The notes below the pieces were generated by a model. It was not told the origin of the DNA. It did not search any database and was given only the letters and a program-made list of their open reading frames with translations. DNA of 64,000 bases from Cupriavidus taiwanensis (GTDB lineage Bacteria; Pseudomonadota; Gammaproteobacteria; Burkholderiales; Burkholderiaceae): contig NZ_LT976853.1 in the NCBI RefSeq assembly GCF_900249755.1, positions 2,205,274 to 2,269,273 of the forward strand, written 5' to 3'. Every line of letters begins with the position of its first letter. Position 1 is the first letter of the stretch. Positions 34,278 through 45,123 of the stretch are shown in pieces. Made by a program: the position numbers and the translations under genes.

Positions 34278-35225
34278 CTACAGTTTCACCAGTCGCTCGG
34301 GCCGCAGCGCGCCCTCGCGCATGCGCGCGACGCCAAGCAGCCGCGCCGGCTCGCCGGCATAGACGCGCGCCAGCGCTTCCTCGGCCAGTTCGGTAGCCGC
34401 CGGCAGGTCGCGCCGGGCGATGCGCTGGCCTTGCAGGAAACGCCCCGCCGCGGCTTGGTCCAGATGTACCGGCACACACTTCTGCAGCAAGGCATCCACC
34501 GGCGCCAGCATCGCCGGGCGCTGCGCATCATCCTGGAGCCCAATCTGCTCCAGCGTGACGGCGCCATCCAGCGTCAGGTCGCCCACCGCGATGCGGCGCA
34601 ATCCGGTCAGGTGCGCGCCGCAGCCCAGCGCCTCGCCGATGTCCTCGGCCAGCGTGCGGATATAGGTGCCCTTGCTGCAGGTCACGCGCATCGTGAACGA
34701 CGGGGCCTCGGGCAAGGCGCAGGCCAGCAGCGCGATCGAGCGGATGGTGACGCGGCGCGCGGCGCGCTCCACGGTTTGCCCGGCGCGCGCGTATTCGTAC
34801 AGCGGACGGCCGTCCTTCTTCAGCGCCGAATGCATCGGCGGCACCTGTTCGATGTCGCCGACAAAACTTGCCAGCACGCGCTCGACCGCGGCGCGGTCGC
34901 AGGTGACCGGGCGCACGTCAAGCAGTTCACCCTCGGCGTCGCCGGTGCTGGAGCGCGCGCCCAGGCGCACCTCGGCATCATAGGTCTTGTCCGCTTCCAG
35001 CAGGTCCTGCGAAAACTTGGTGGCTTCGCCGAAGCACAGCGGCAGCAGCCCCGTGGCCAGCGGATCGAGCGTGCCGGTATGGCCGGCCTTGGCCGCGCGC
35101 AGCAGGCGCTTGGCGCGCACCAGGGCGTCGTTGGACGACAGCCCCAGCGGCTTGTCGAGCAGCAGCACACCATGGACCTCGCGGCGCGGCAGGCGCGGCG
35201 GACGGTTGGCGTTGGAATCGGTCAT
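34278..35225 (-). CDS. truB: tRNA pseudouridine(55) synthase TruB
   Basis: 315 residues. It makes the universal pseudouridine 55 in the tRNA T-loop. Catalytic Asp54 lies in AGHTGTLDPLATGLLPLC, with the N-terminal GVLLLDKPLGLSSND and the KTYDAEVRLG region of the family. A C-terminal PUA-like part is present. The start at 35225 (MTDSNANRPPRLPRREVHG) is preferred to 35276, whose extra residues are basic and unlike the family. It is the last gene of rimP-nusA-infB-rbfA-truB. Confidence 0.96.
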   Translation of the reverse strand: MTDSNANRPPRLPRREVHGVLLLDKPLGLSSNDALVRAKRLLRAAKAGHTGTLDPLATGLLPLCFGEATKFSQDLLEADKTYDAEVRLGARSSTGDAEGELLDVRPVTCDRAAVERVLASFVGDIEQVPPMHSALKKDGRPLYEYARAGQTVERAARRVTIRSIALLACALPEAPSFTMRVTCSKGTYIRTLAEDIGEALGCGAHLTGLRRIAVGDLTLDGAVTLEQIGLQDDAQRPAMLAPVDALLQKCVPVHLDQAAAGRFLQGQRIARRDLPAATELAEEALARVYAGEPARLLGVARMREGALRPERLVKL

Positions 35226-35306
35226 CGGGGAAAAAGCAGGGCGGCGATGCGGAACGCGCGGCGACCGTGCCAGCAAGCCCCACGCCTTCCGGCATGGGCG
35301 CCGGCA

Positions 35307-35678
35307 TCAGTCTTCGTCTTTCGAACGCGTGGCGTTGGCTTCGTTGATCAGCCGGGACATCTCGATCGCGTGTTCGACCGAGGTGTCGTGGTGGAAATGC
35401 AGCGTCGGCACGGTATGGATATGCAGGCGCTTGAACAGCAGCGAGTGCAGGTAGCCGGCCTTCTCGTTCAGGATGGCTTCGGCTGCGGCGGCCTCGGCGC
35501 CCAGCACGGTGAAGTACACCTTGGCGTGCGCGTAGTCGGGCGTCAGCGTGACCGACTGCAGCGTGACCAGGCCAAGGCGCGGGTCGCGCAGTTCGCGCTG
35601 GATCATCTCGGCCAGGTCCTTCTGGATCTGGTCGGAGATGCGGAGATTGCGGGAGGAGATATTGCCTTTTTTGGCCAT
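35307..35678 (-). CDS. rbfA: Ribosome-binding factor A
   Basis: 123-residue KH-fold factor for late 30S maturation, needed at low temperature. Family sequence [51 protein letters not shown] (spread over residues 9-60) and [20 protein letters not shown] are clear. The tail is short and acidic. It lies 60 bases downstream of infB and 81 upstream of truB. Confidence 0.96.
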   Translation of the reverse strand: MAKKGNISSRNLRISDQIQKDLAEMIQRELRDPRLGLVTLQSVTLTPDYAHAKVYFTVLGAEAAAAEAILNEKAGYLHSLLFKRLHIHTVPTLHFHHDTSVEHAIEMSRLINEANATRSKDED

Positions 35679-35738
35679 TCAATACAGTCTGGTCGAGATG
35701 ACAACGGCAGGCCGAAGCCTGCCGTTGCTTGCGACGCC

Positions 35739-38630
35739 TTACAGCGTGCGCGCCACCTCTGTGATTTCGTACACCTCGAGCTGGTCGCCTTCCTGAACAT
35801 CGTTGAAGTTCTTGATCGACAGACCGCACTCGAAGCCTTGCTTGACTTCCTTGACGTCATCCTTGAAGCGCTTGAGCGAATCCAGCTCGCCGTCGTGGAT
35901 GACCAGGTTGTTGCGCAGCACGCGCACCAGCGAGTTGCGCTTGACCAGGCCGTCGGTAACCATACAGCCGGCCACCGCACCGATCTTCGGCACGCGGAAC
36001 ACCTGGCGTACCTCGACCTGGCCGATGGTGGTTTCGCGCTTCTCCGGCGCCAGCATGCCCGACATCGCCGCCTTGATCTCGTCCACCGCATCGTAAATGA
36101 TGCTGTAGTAGCGGATATCGATGCCGTTGTGCTCGGCCAGCTTGCGCGCACCGGCATCGGCACGCACGTTGAAGCCGATGATGACCGCCTTCGAAGCCGT
36201 CGCCAGGTTGACGTCGGACTCGGAGATGCCGCCCACGCCGCCGTGCACGATCTGCACGCGCACTTCGGCGGTCGACAGCTTCTGCAGCGACTGCACCAGC
36301 GCTTCCTGCGAACCCTGCACGTCGGCCTTGACGATCAGCGGCAGCGTCTGCACTTCGCCTTCGGCCATCTGCTCGAGCATGTTCTCCAGCTTGGCGGCCT
36401 GTTGCTTGGCCAGCTTCACGTCGCGGAACTTGCCCTGGCGGAACAGCGCGATTTCACGGGCCTTGCGCTCGTCCGGCAGCACCAGCACTTCTTCACCGGC
36501 GGCAGGCACTTCCGACAGACCCTGGATTTCCACCGGGATCGACGGGCCGGCTTCCTTGGTGGTCTTGCCGTTCTCGTCCAGCATGGCGCGCACGCGGCCG
36601 TAGGCGCTGCCGGCCAGCACCACATCGCCACGCTTGAGCGTGCCGCTGCTGACCAGGATGGTTGCGATCGGGCCCTTGCCCTTGTCGAGCTGGGCTTCCA
36701 CCACCAGGCCCTTGGCCGGGGCATCCACCGGTGCCTTCAGTTCCAGCACTTCGGCTTGCAGCAGCACTTGCTCGAGCAGGTCTTCCACGCCGGTACCCAT
36801 CTTGGCGGAAACCGGCACGAACGGCGAATCGCCGCCGTATTCTTCCGGCACCACCTGCTCCGCCACCAGTTCCTGCTTGACGCGGTCGGGGTTGGCATCG
36901 GGCTTGTCGATCTTGTTGATCGCCACCACGATGGGGACGCCGGCAGCCTTGGCATGCGCGATCGCTTCCTTGGTCTGCGGCATCACGCCGTCGTCGGCCG
37001 CGACCACCAGGATCACGATGTCGGTGGCCTTGGCACCGCGGGCACGCATGGCCGTGAAGGCCTCGTGGCCCGGGGTATCCAGGAAGGTGATCACGCCGCG
37101 GTCGGTTTCCACATGGTAGGCACCGATATGCTGCGTAATGCCGCCGGCTTCGCCCGCGGCCACCTTGGTGCGGCGGATGTAGTCCAGCAGCGAGGTCTTG
37201 CCGTGGTCGACGTGACCCATCACGGTCACCACCGGCGGGCGCGGCAGCAGCTCGGCGTCTTCGTGCTCTTCGCCGTCGACCACCAGCAGCGCTTCCGGAT
37301 CGTCCAGCTTGGCGGCATACGCCTTGTGGCCCATTTCTTCCACCACGATCATGGCGGTTTCCTGGTCCAGCACCTGGTTGATCGTCACCATCTGGCCGAG
37401 CTTCATCATCTGCTTGATGACTTCGGAAGCCTTCACCGCCATCTTGTGGGCGAGATCCGCCACCGAGATGGTTTCCGGCACGTGCACTTCGCGCACCACC
37501 GGTTCGGTCGGCGCCTGGAAGTTGCTGCGGCTGTCGTCATGCTGCTGCTGACGGCCGCCACGGCCGCGTGGGCCACCGCGCCAGCCGCCCACGCCGCCCG
37601 ACGAATCGCCGCGCGTCTTCAGGCCGCTGCCCTTCTTGCGGCTGCCTTCGTCCTGCCACGTCGACGAAGTGCCGGTCTTGACGACCTTGCCCTTCTTGTC
37701 GGCAGTGGTGGTCGCGGTGGCGGTCACCGGCTTTTTCTCGCCCGGCTTGGCTTCGGCGCCGGCCGGCTTGACCGGCTTGTGCAGCGTGCCGGTTTGTTCG
37801 GCCTTCTTTTCCTCGGCCTTGCGCTCGGACGGCGCCTTCAGCACGCGTGCCGGCGCGTTCAGCATCTGCTGGATCGCGCGGGCTTCGGCTTCGGCAGCCT
37901 CGCGGCGCTTGCGCGCGGCGACTTCCTGCTCGGCACGGGCCTTGTCGGCGGCGGCCTTGGCCTCGTCGGCGGCCTTCTGCGCCTCGGCGCGTTCGGCGGC
38001 GACGCGGGCCTTCTCGTCCTCGGCCTTCTTGCGCGAGGAGTCCTCGTTGGCTTCGGTCACGGCGCGCGATGCGGCAGCCTCCTCCTCGGCCTTGCGGGCG
38101 GCGAGTTCGGCCTGGCGGCGCTGTTCGGCCTCGAGTGCTTCCTGGCGGGCGCGGCGCTCGGCTTCCTCGCGTTCGGCGGCCTCGCGGGCGGCCTTGGCTT
38201 CGGCTTCCTGGCGCGCCAGCTGTTCGGCCTGGCGGCGCTCTTCCTCTTCGCGGCGCGCCTCCTCGGCAGCGTCGACGACCGGGGCATGCGCCTCGGCGCC
38301 GTCGGCCTGTGCGTCAGGCGCAGCGTCGTCGCGCTTGATCAGCACGCGCTTCTTGCGTACTTCCACCTGGACCGTACGGGTCTTGCCGGTGGCGTCCGAC
38401 TGGCGGATCTCGGAGGTTTCGCGCTTGGTCAGTGTGATCTTCTTGCGGGCGCTGTCGTCGGACTGGCCGTGCGAGCGCTTCAGATAATCCAGCAGCCTGG
38501 TCTTATCCGATTCCGTGATGATGTCTTCTGGCGTCGCTTTGCCCACCCCAGCCGCCTGCAATTGTTCCAGCAGGGCAGCTGCGCTGCGACTCAGTTCTGC
38601 GGCCAGTTGGGCAACTGTTGTGCTTGCCAT
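35739..38630 (-). CDS. infB: Translation initiation factor IF-2
   Basis: 963 residues. It places initiator tRNA on the 30S subunit and promotes subunit joining. It begins with an IF2_N domain ([24 protein letters not shown]), then has a long Ala/Glu/Arg-rich helical linker (about 95-270) and a basic Gly-rich stretch (about 325-365). A second IF2_N segment and the G domain follow, with [23 protein letters not shown] near residue 475, DTPGHEAF and [13 protein letters not shown]. Domains II-IV complete it. The linker's repetitive codons are translated repeats and should not be read as a DNA repeat array. Confidence 0.98.
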   Translation of the reverse strand: MASTTVAQLAAELSRSAAALLEQLQAAGVGKATPEDIITESDKTRLLDYLKRSHGQSDDSARKKITLTKRETSEIRQSDATGKTRTVQVEVRKKRVLIKRDDAAPDAQADGAEAHAPVVDAAEEARREEEERRQAEQLARQEAEAKAAREAAEREEAERRARQEALEAEQRRQAELAARKAEEEAAASRAVTEANEDSSRKKAEDEKARVAAERAEAQKAADEAKAAADKARAEQEVAARKRREAAEAEARAIQQMLNAPARVLKAPSERKAEEKKAEQTGTLHKPVKPAGAEAKPGEKKPVTATATTTADKKGKVVKTGTSSTWQDEGSRKKGSGLKTRGDSSGGVGGWRGGPRGRGGRQQQHDDSRSNFQAPTEPVVREVHVPETISVADLAHKMAVKASEVIKQMMKLGQMVTINQVLDQETAMIVVEEMGHKAYAAKLDDPEALLVVDGEEHEDAELLPRPPVVTVMGHVDHGKTSLLDYIRRTKVAAGEAGGITQHIGAYHVETDRGVITFLDTPGHEAFTAMRARGAKATDIVILVVAADDGVMPQTKEAIAHAKAAGVPIVVAINKIDKPDANPDRVKQELVAEQVVPEEYGGDSPFVPVSAKMGTGVEDLLEQVLLQAEVLELKAPVDAPAKGLVVEAQLDKGKGPIATILVSSGTLKRGDVVLAGSAYGRVRAMLDENGKTTKEAGPSIPVEIQGLSEVPAAGEEVLVLPDERKAREIALFRQGKFRDVKLAKQQAAKLENMLEQMAEGEVQTLPLIVKADVQGSQEALVQSLQKLSTAEVRVQIVHGGVGGISESDVNLATASKAVIIGFNVRADAGARKLAEHNGIDIRYYSIIYDAVDEIKAAMSGMLAPEKRETTIGQVEVRQVFRVPKIGAVAGCMVTDGLVKRNSLVRVLRNNLVIHDGELDSLKRFKDDVKEVKQGFECGLSIKNFNDVQEGDQLEVYEITEVARTL

Positions 38631-38720
38631 TCAAACCCTTTCAATGCTTGGTTTCTACGTCGGGACAGATTGATGCGGAAAGCGCGCCCGGGCTGGCCTT
38701 GGCCGGCCCGGGCGTGTCCC

Positions 38721-40196
38721 TCAGTTGAACCAATGTTCCCGTGCTTTCATGATCAGCGACTTGGCTTCTTCCTCGCTGACACCGGTCATCTCGACCAGCT
38801 CGTCCACAGCCAGTTCGGCCAGGTCGTCACGCGTATGGATATCGCCTTCGGCCAGCTTGCCGATCAGTTCCGGGTTGAGGCCGTCGAGCGAGCGCAGGTC
38901 CTGCGACACCTCTTCCACCTTTTCTTCCCGGGCCAGTTCCATCGTCAGGAGCGCATCACGCGCGCGATTGCGCAGCTCGTTGACGGTGTCTTCGTCAAAG
39001 GCCTCGATCTCCATCATTTCACTGATGGGGACATAAGCCACTTCTTCCAGCGTGGAGAAGCCTTCCTCGATCAGGATGTCCGCGACTTCCTCATCCACGT
39101 CCAGCTTGGACATGAACAGCTTGCGCACGACATCGCTTTCTTCGGCCTGCTTCTGCGCCGATTCTTCCTGCGTCATGATGTTGATCTGCCAGCCGGTCAG
39201 CTCGGACGCCAGGCGCACGTTCTGACCACTGCGGCCGATGGCGACGGCGAGGTTTTCCTCGTCGACCACCACGTCCATGCTGTGCTTTTCTTCATCGACC
39301 ACAATCGACTGCACTTGTGCCGGCGCCAGCGCGCCGATCACGAATTGCGCCGGGTCTTCCGACCACAGCACGATATCCACTGCCTCGCCGCCGATCTCGT
39401 TGCGCACCGCGGTGACGCGCGTACCGCGCACGCCCACGCAGGTGCCGATCGGGTCGATGCGCTTGTCATGCGCCACCACCGCGATCTTGGCACGCACGCC
39501 CGGGTCGCGGGCAGCCGCCTTGATCTCCAGCAGGCCCTGTTCCATTTCCGGCACTTCGTTTTCGAAGAGCTTGATCAGGAAGTCGGGCGCGGTGCGCGAC
39601 AGCTCGATCTGCGGGCCGCGCGCGGCGCGGTCCACGTTGAGGATATAGGCGCACACACGGTCGCCGGTGCGCAGGTTTTCCTTCGGGATGATCTGGTCGC
39701 GGGCCAGCAGCGCCTCGACGCGGCCGGACTCAACGATCAGGCCCTTCTTGTCGGCGCGCTTGACCGTGCCGGTCATGATCTTCTCGCCGCGATCGAGGTA
39801 GTCGTTCAGGATCTGCTCGCGCTCGGCATCGCGGATGCGTTGCAGGATCACCTGCTTGGCGGCCTGCGCGCCGATGCGGCCGAACTCGACCGACTCGATC
39901 TGCTGCTCGATATAGTCGCCCAGCTCGATGCTGGGATTTTCCTCGCGGGCCTCGAACAGCAGGATCTGCTTGTCCGGCTCCTGCAGGCCCAGTTCGTCGG
40001 GAACGACCAGCCAGCGGCGGAAGGTTTCATGCTCGCCCGACTCGCGATCGATCGCGACCCGGATATCCACGTCTTCCTCGAAACGCTTCTTGGTGGCCGA
40101 GGCGAGCGCCGCCTCCAGGGCACCGAATACCACATCCTTGTCGACGTTCTTCTCACGCGCAAGCGCATCGACGAGCAACAGAACTTCGCGGCTCAT
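38721..40196 (-). CDS. nusA: Transcription termination/antitermination factor NusA
   Basis: 491 residues. The N-terminal RNA-polymerase-binding domain, S1 domain ([25 protein letters not shown] region), KH1 and KH2 ([54 protein letters not shown]) and two C-terminal acidic helix-hairpin repeats (about 360-490) are all visible. It promotes pausing and hairpin-dependent termination, which may matter for the hairpin in its own operon leader at 40815. It overlaps the rimP stop by 4 bases. Confidence 0.97.
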   Translation of the reverse strand: MSREVLLLVDALAREKNVDKDVVFGALEAALASATKKRFEEDVDIRVAIDRESGEHETFRRWLVVPDELGLQEPDKQILLFEAREENPSIELGDYIEQQIESVEFGRIGAQAAKQVILQRIRDAEREQILNDYLDRGEKIMTGTVKRADKKGLIVESGRVEALLARDQIIPKENLRTGDRVCAYILNVDRAARGPQIELSRTAPDFLIKLFENEVPEMEQGLLEIKAAARDPGVRAKIAVVAHDKRIDPIGTCVGVRGTRVTAVRNEIGGEAVDIVLWSEDPAQFVIGALAPAQVQSIVVDEEKHSMDVVVDEENLAVAIGRSGQNVRLASELTGWQINIMTQEESAQKQAEESDVVRKLFMSKLDVDEEVADILIEEGFSTLEEVAYVPISEMMEIEAFDEDTVNELRNRARDALLTMELAREEKVEEVSQDLRSLDGLNPELIGKLAEGDIHTRDDLAELAVDELVEMTGVSEEEAKSLIMKAREHWFN

Positions 40197-40681
40197 TGCT
40201 TGTTCCCTTTTCTTTGATTTCCTTTGAAGTCGATCACCGGCACCAGGCGTGCCTTGTCGACATCGGATACGGCAAATTCCAGCAGCGCCGGGCCATCCTT
40301 GCCCTCGAACTCCAGGCCGATCTTCTCCTCGCCCGCGGCGCCGGTCGGCTCGCGCAGGATGCCTGTGAAGTTCTTCTGTCCGTTGACGGGCAGGCGCAGC
40401 GTCACGCGCGCCTCCGCGCCGGCAAAGCGGATGAAGTCGGCCAGCTTATTTAGCGGCCGGTCCAGTCCGGGCGACGAGACCTCGAGGCGTTCATAGTCGA
40501 CGTTCTCGACCGTAAACACGTGGGTGAGCTGGCGGCTCACCTTTTCACAATCCTCGATGGCAATGCCGGTTTCAGGCTGATCGATATAGACACGCAGCAA
40601 TCCGGCCGGGGCACGCTCGAGCTCGACCAGCTCATATCCCATGCCGCCTAGGGTGGTTTCGATCAAATCTGCCAGATGCAC
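40193..40681 (-). CDS. rimP: Ribosome maturation factor RimP
   Basis: 162 residues. It supports 30S assembly. Family motifs include [41 protein letters not shown] (residues 15-55) and [18 protein letters not shown]. The C-terminal SH3-like part ends in a basic tail ([12 protein letters not shown]). It is the first gene of the operon; the start at 40681 lies about 200 bases downstream of the promoter at 40884-40912, behind a leader with a terminator-like hairpin. Confidence 0.95.
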   Translation of the reverse strand: MHLADLIETTLGGMGYELVELERAPAGLLRVYIDQPETGIAIEDCEKVSRQLTHVFTVENVDYERLEVSSPGLDRPLNKLADFIRFAGAEARVTLRLPVNGQKNFTGILREPTGAAGEEKIGLEFEGKDGPALLEFAVSDVDKARLVPVIDFKGNQRKGNKQ

Positions 40682-40805
40682 TGTTATCCCGAGTAATGGC
40701 CATCAACACCGTGGCAGGCAAACCCGCCGGTGCCGTCCGGGACGACCCTGCTGCAGCGCTGCCTGTCCGCCAACCCGTTCCGCCCCAGCGGAACCACCGA
40801 AAACG

Positions 40806-40848
40806 GGCGAACCAAAAAAAAATGGGCGCAATGCCCATCATTCGCCCA
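40806..40848 (-). terminator. Terminator hairpin in the rimP-nusA leader (attenuator candidate)
   Basis: Minus-strand RNA forms ATGGGC/GCCCAT (40823-40839) followed by a U9 tract (40815-40823). An outer 7-pair stem (GGGCGAA at 40842-40848 with TTCGCCC at 40806-40812, minus sense) closes around it. It lies about 40 nt after the expected start of the rimP operon transcript and 130 nt before the rimP ATG. It could also be the rluB terminator. Confidence 0.7.
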
Positions 40849-40883
40849 CCCTCGGACGAGGATGGCTTTTTGAATAGACTTGA

Positions 40884-40912
40884 ATTATACGCGGATTATG
40901 TCGAAAAGGCAA
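40884..40912 (-). promoter_or_regulatory. Promoter of the rimP-nusA-infB operon
   Basis: On the minus strand TTGCCT (40907-40912), exactly 17 bases, TATAAT (40884-40889). This is the best promoter match in the window. Start expected near 40877, just upstream of the hairpin at 40806-40848. Confidence 0.75.
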
Positions 40913-40985
40913 AAGCCAGACATTTGCCGCGGACTGCAGGCGGCGCCTGCCGGGCGAAACGCCCGCCGTGCGCCGCATGCAGCAC

Positions 40986-42884
40986 TTAGCGATTGCCGCC
41001 GCGGTTGCCGCCGCGATTGCCACCACCACCACCGCCACTGCCACCGCCACGCGGCGAACGGTTGCCGCCCGGCTTGGCTGCCTTCGGCATCACGTTGCCA
41101 TTGGCCTCGCCGCCGCCGCGGCGGGGCTTGCCCTGCCCCTGGCCGGCCTGGCCCCGGGCTCCGCCCATGCCACCGATGCCACCCATGCCCGCGCCGCCGC
41201 GCCCCTGGCGCGCACCGGTGCCGCGCCCGCCGCCCAGGTTGGCGGCGTGCGAGGTCAGCAGCGTCGGCCCGTGGCTGATATAGCCCATCGACGTCTTCAT
41301 CGGATCCGGCTGGCTGCTGCGGCTGCCGCCGCTGCCACCCCGCGGGCCGCCCTGGTCAAAGCGCGGCAGGCCGTCCATGCCCGTGGGCATCGGCATGCCG
41401 GCAATCGCCGCCTCGGTGCGCTGCTTGCGCCCGCCCACCTTGGTGGCGCCCTTGGGCGCCTGCTCGCCCTTGCCGGGCACCTTCAGGCCGACGCTGGTCA
41501 TCAGCGCCTTGACGTCATTCGGCTCCACTTCCTGCCAGCGGCCACGCTTGAGGCCGCGCGGCAGCAGGAACTGGCCATAGCGGGTACGGATCAGGCGCGA
41601 CACGGTCAGGCCAACCGCCTCGAACATGCGGCGCACTTCCCGGTTGCGGCCTTCGGTCAGGGCCACGTGGTACCAGTGGTTGACGCCTTCACCGCCACCG
41701 TCGGCAATGCGCAGGAAGTTGGCCTCGCCGTCATCGAGCTTGATGCCGTGCAGCAGGCGCTGGCGGTCGGCTTCGGCCAGCTCGCCCAGCGTGCGCACCG
41801 CGTATTCGCGCTCGACGCCGTAGCGCGGATGCATGAACCGGTTGGCGATATCACCCGAGGTGGTGAAGATCAGCAGGCCTTCGGTGTTGAAGTCCAGGCG
41901 GCCCACCGCGACCCACTTGCCGGTCTTGATGCGCGGCAGGTTGTCGAACACGGTCGGACGGCCTTCCGGATCGGACTGGCTGACGATTTCGCCGGCAGGC
42001 TTGTGATACAGCAGCACGCGCGGCGGCTTGGTCGACACTTTGCGGTGGATCAGCTTGCCGTTGACGCGGACCTGGTCGGCCGGCAGGATGCGCTGGCCGA
42101 TATGCGCCGGCAGCCCGTTGACCGAGACTCGGCCCTGCAGGATCAGCTCTTCCATTTCGCGGCGCGAGCCGAGGCCGCCCTCGGCCAGCACCTTGTGCAG
42201 CTTGGGCGCGTCGTCATCGGCGGACAGCTCGCGCACGGGCTTGGCCTTGGTGCGCGGGATGACGGTGTCTTCGCTGTCGTACTGCTCGGAGATCACGAAG
42301 CGGAACAGGTCTTCGCTGCCTGCCGCGGTCTTGTCGGCGCCGGCCGGTCCCTTGCGGGGTGCCTGCGGCTTGCCGCCATCCTTGCGCCGGCCCTGCTGGC
42401 GCGCGCCGGCGCCCTGGGCTTCGCCGGGAGTCGCCGGCTTGCCGCTGCGCGGGCCCTGCTTGCGCTTGCGGCCAGGCTGCTCCGGCTTGTCGGCACCCTC
42501 CGCCCGCGCGGCGCGGTCGATCTTGTCTGCCTTGCTGTTGCCCTGGCCGCCCTGCCCGCCTTCGCCCTGGCCCGTCTTGCGCTTGCCGCGGCCGCGCTGG
42601 CCGCCGCGCCCGGCACCCGCGGCGCCCGCACTTGCGGCGGCGCCCGCCTCGGCGGCATCGCCCTGGCCGGCCGCGCCGGCGCCTTCGGCGCCCTCGGCGC
42701 GGTCCTGCGTCGCCTGGCGGCGCGATGCCACCAGGTTCCTCAGACCACGGCGCAAGCCCTTGCGGCGGGGCGCGGCGTCGCTGCCCGATCCGGGTTCTGC
42801 GGCGCCGGTGTCGGCGGATGCGCCCGCATGGCGGGCGTCTTGCTCAACGGAATCAGACAAGATATTCACTATCGGATGTTGCAT
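40986..42884 (-). CDS. rluB: 23S rRNA pseudouridine synthase RluB with long low-complexity tails
   Basis: 632 residues, about twice the usual RluB length. The core (about 215-470) has an S4 RNA-binding domain ([29 protein letters not shown]) and the RsuA/RluB catalytic motif ([30 protein letters not shown], catalytic Asp in GRLDFNTEG). The first 210 residues are Lys/Gly/Gln/Ala-rich and the last 130 are Gly/Arg/Asn-rich, ending in repeated NRGGNRGG. Both tails are probably disordered RNA-binding segments. It modifies U2605 (E. coli numbering). It starts 5 bases after the scpB stop, a conserved pair. Confidence 0.94.
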   Translation of the reverse strand: MQHPIVNILSDSVEQDARHAGASADTGAAEPGSGSDAAPRRKGLRRGLRNLVASRRQATQDRAEGAEGAGAAGQGDAAEAGAAASAGAAGAGRGGQRGRGKRKTGQGEGGQGGQGNSKADKIDRAARAEGADKPEQPGRKRKQGPRSGKPATPGEAQGAGARQQGRRKDGGKPQAPRKGPAGADKTAAGSEDLFRFVISEQYDSEDTVIPRTKAKPVRELSADDDAPKLHKVLAEGGLGSRREMEELILQGRVSVNGLPAHIGQRILPADQVRVNGKLIHRKVSTKPPRVLLYHKPAGEIVSQSDPEGRPTVFDNLPRIKTGKWVAVGRLDFNTEGLLIFTTSGDIANRFMHPRYGVEREYAVRTLGELAEADRQRLLHGIKLDDGEANFLRIADGGGEGVNHWYHVALTEGRNREVRRMFEAVGLTVSRLIRTRYGQFLLPRGLKRGRWQEVEPNDVKALMTSVGLKVPGKGEQAPKGATKVGGRKQRTEAAIAGMPMPTGMDGLPRFDQGGPRGGSGGSRSSQPDPMKTSMGYISHGPTLLTSHAANLGGGRGTGARQGRGGAGMGGIGGMGGARGQAGQGQGKPRRGGGEANGNVMPKAAKPGGNRSPRGGGSGGGGGGNRGGNRGGNR

Positions 42885-42889
42885 GTTAT

Positions 42890-43744
42890 TCAGTTCGGCA
42901 CGCGCTCGTCGTGCTCGCTCGGGTGCGGCGGGGTGCCGTCGTGCGGCAGTTCGTCCCGCGCCCCGTCCGGAGGGGGTGCGGCGGGTTCGGTTGCATCGTC
43001 CGAACCTGCCTCGGCAGCCGCCGGGGGCAGCGGCTGCGCGTCAAAGCCATTGGCGCTGTCTTCGGGCGAGGTGTCGTCTTCCTGCACGGCTGCAGCCTCG
43101 CCCGCTGCCGATGTGTCGGCCGGGGTGGCCGGCTCGGCAAAGGCTTCTTCATCGGCGCTGGCCGGCTTGTTCGCCGCCAGGTCTTCGAAATTGATCGCCT
43201 GCTGTTCCAGCAGGGCGGCTTGCGCCTGCGCCTGGGCGTCTTCCAGCGGCGGCAGTTCGTCCAGCGTGCGCAGGCCAAGGTCGTCCAGGAATGCCTTGGT
43301 GGTGGCATACAGCGCCGGGCGCCCCGGCACGTCGCGGTGGCCGATCACCTCGATCCAGCTGCGGTCCTCGAGTTTCTTGATCACTTCCGTGCTGACCGTC
43401 ACGCCGCGGATTTCCTCGATATCGCCGCGCGTCACCGGCTGGCGGTAGGCAATGATCGCCAGGGTCTCCATCACGGCCCGCGAGTATTTTGGCGGTTTTT
43501 CCGGATTCAGGCGGTCGAGGTATTCCCGCATTTCGGGCCGGCTCTGGAAGCGCCAGCCACTGGCCAGCGCCACCAGTTCCACGCCGCGCGGCCGCCAGTC
43601 CTGCCGCAGCTCGTCCAGCAGCACGCGGATCGTGTCCGCGCCGACGTCATCGTCAAACAGGCGGCGCAGATCGTTGACGCGCAACGGTTCCTGCGCGCAG
43701 ATCAGCGCCGTCTCGAGGACGATCTTCGCCTCTTGGGTATTCAT
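42890..43744 (-). CDS. scpB: Segregation and condensation protein B
   Basis: 284 residues. It is the kleisin-associated winged-helix subunit of the SMC-ScpAB condensin. Core motifs are [57 protein letters not shown] and [25 protein letters not shown] (residues 5-180). The C-terminal 100 residues are acidic and Ala/Pro-rich, longer than in most ScpB proteins. It lies directly upstream of rluB. No scpA gene lies in this window. Confidence 0.96.
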   Translation of the reverse strand: MNTQEAKIVLETALICAQEPLRVNDLRRLFDDDVGADTIRVLLDELRQDWRPRGVELVALASGWRFQSRPEMREYLDRLNPEKPPKYSRAVMETLAIIAYRQPVTRGDIEEIRGVTVSTEVIKKLEDRSWIEVIGHRDVPGRPALYATTKAFLDDLGLRTLDELPPLEDAQAQAQAALLEQQAINFEDLAANKPASADEEAFAEPATPADTSAAGEAAAVQEDDTSPEDSANGFDAQPLPPAAAEAGSDDATEPAAPPPDGARDELPHDGTPPHPSEHDERVPN

Positions 43745-44329
43745 GTTGATGGTGTGCAGCCTGTCTTTGCACCTGCTCCCGGACGGATCCGGGGCACCGG
43801 AGATTTTGGATACAGCGGTGCCAAAGCCACCGCCATCTCATTGCGCAGCGAGCCGGATACCTGCTGCATCCAAGCCGTGCACTTCCCTTTCTTTGCATCG
43901 AGTTGCCGGGTGGTTCCGGCAGGAGATCGTCCGCATGCCGTCATGGACCGGCCAGCGGACCTCTTGCGTCGCTCGTCCAAAAGCGGACATCGCGGTCGGC
44001 GAACTGAACGCCTCGGACGCAAGAAAATACGGGTATCGGGAGCAAGGCCGGCATCTACCACGCCGCAGCGCCAACCGGACTTTTGAACCAGATCTTTTGA
44101 ACCGGATGGACCGCGGGGGCCGGCGATCATCGAAAGCCTTCCGCTTCCTGTGTCCCGGGCGCGCCTTCGGGTATGAAGGCTGCCAGGCGCTGCTCGCCGC
44201 TGCTTTCCGCAGCCTGTCTGACTCCGCGCGATACCGCAATGCTGGCGATTGTATGGCATTCCCGCCTCCGCCTGCAACCATCATCCTGCCTGCGCGCGGC
44301 GCCAACGCCGCACCAGGCGCCGCTCGGCA
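43745..44329. other. 585-base intergenic region, no gene identified
   Basis: Lies between the scpB start and the SafE stop. Overlapping open frames on both strands are Arg-rich, lack ribosome-binding sites and resemble no known protein. Base composition is a little lower in GC than the flanking genes. It presumably includes the scpB promoter. I see no tRNA, repeat array or terminator. Confidence 0.5.
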
Positions 44330-45088
44330 TCAAAAAACCAGGCAGAAGCCCTGCTCCGCCAGAGAATGTGGCAGCAGCACCGCTCGCGCGATGCCAAGGC
44401 CACCGAACGCCATCACGGCAAGACCTGCGCCCAGGCGCACGCCAGGGCGTCGCGACCACAGCCTGAGATAGCCCGACAGCCCGGACAGCACCAGCAGGTT
44501 CGGCAGCGTGCCAAGCCCGAACACGCCCATGACCAGCGCGCCCGAGCCGGCATTGCCCGCCAGCAGCGCCAGCGTCAGCGCGCCGTAGATCATGCCGCAC
44601 GGCACCAGGCCCCACGCCAGGCCCACACCATAACGCCGCGCCAGCCCGCCCCGCGCCCGCACGAAGGCAGGCAGCGCGCCGGCGAGGCCGCCCATGCGCC
44701 CGGCCACGGCAGTGCCGGCGCGCGCCGCCAGCCGCTCCAGCCAGTTGACGGTGAAGGTGCTGCCGCGCAGCAAGCGCCAGCCCGACCACAGCAGCATCAC
44801 GCTGCCCGCGCCGAACAGCCAGCGCTGCACCGGCAGGTAGTCCTGCTTCCAGGCCGTGGCGCCGGCGGCGCCCAGCGCGGCGCCAAGCAGCATATAGGTG
44901 GAAATCCTGCCAAGGTGCATCACCAATATCTCGCCAAGCCAGGCCGTCCGGCTGCGCACCAGGCTGACCGGCGCCGCCGTGCCGCGCCGCTGCTCTACCG
45001 CCAGCGCCACGCCGCCGCACATCGCCGCGCAGTGCACGCCGCCCAGCAAAGCGAGCAGGAAAACGCTGATCAATACACCAAATGTCAA
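44330..45088 (-). CDS. Sulfite exporter TauE/SafE family membrane protein (CcoH/FixI-cluster type)
   Basis: 252 residues with six or seven membrane segments. The start FGVLISVFLLALLGGVHCAAMCGGVALAVEQRR carries the CxAMCGG motif of the subgroup found beside cbb3 oxidase genes (often called YtkA/SafE or CcoS-linked), where a role in copper or oxidase assembly is proposed. GVGLAWGLVPCGMIYGALTLALLAGNAGSGALVMGVFGLGTLPNLL is the second repeat. It is divergent from fnr across 35 bases, in line with a cbb3-related task. The true substrate is unknown. Confidence 0.85.
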   Translation of the reverse strand: MTFGVLISVFLLALLGGVHCAAMCGGVALAVEQRRGTAAPVSLVRSRTAWLGEILVMHLGRISTYMLLGAALGAAGATAWKQDYLPVQRWLFGAGSVMLLWSGWRLLRGSTFTVNWLERLAARAGTAVAGRMGGLAGALPAFVRARGGLARRYGVGLAWGLVPCGMIYGALTLALLAGNAGSGALVMGVFGLGTLPNLLVLSGLSGYLRLWSRRPGVRLGAGLAVMAFGGLGIARAVLLPHSLAEQGFCLVF

Positions 45089-45123
45089 TTCTGTCTCCCT
45101 GCCGCATCACATCGCACGGTAAA

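Noticed and set aside
37840-38260. Repetitive GC-rich tract that could be taken for a DNA repeat or CRISPR-like array
   Set aside because: It encodes the Ala/Glu/Arg helical linker of IF-2. There is no regular repeat-spacer pattern.
34014-40217. A plus-strand open frame of 2067 codons across truB, rbfA, infB and nusA
   Set aside because: It is antisense to five clear housekeeping genes. High GC at third positions removes stop codons on the opposite strand. The translation is low-complexity His/Arg/Ala/Gln with no family.
43838-44305. Minus-strand open frame of 155 codons in the scpB-SafE gap
   Set aside because: Arg/Ser-rich, no ribosome-binding site, no resemblance to known proteins, and overlapped by equally long frames on both strands.
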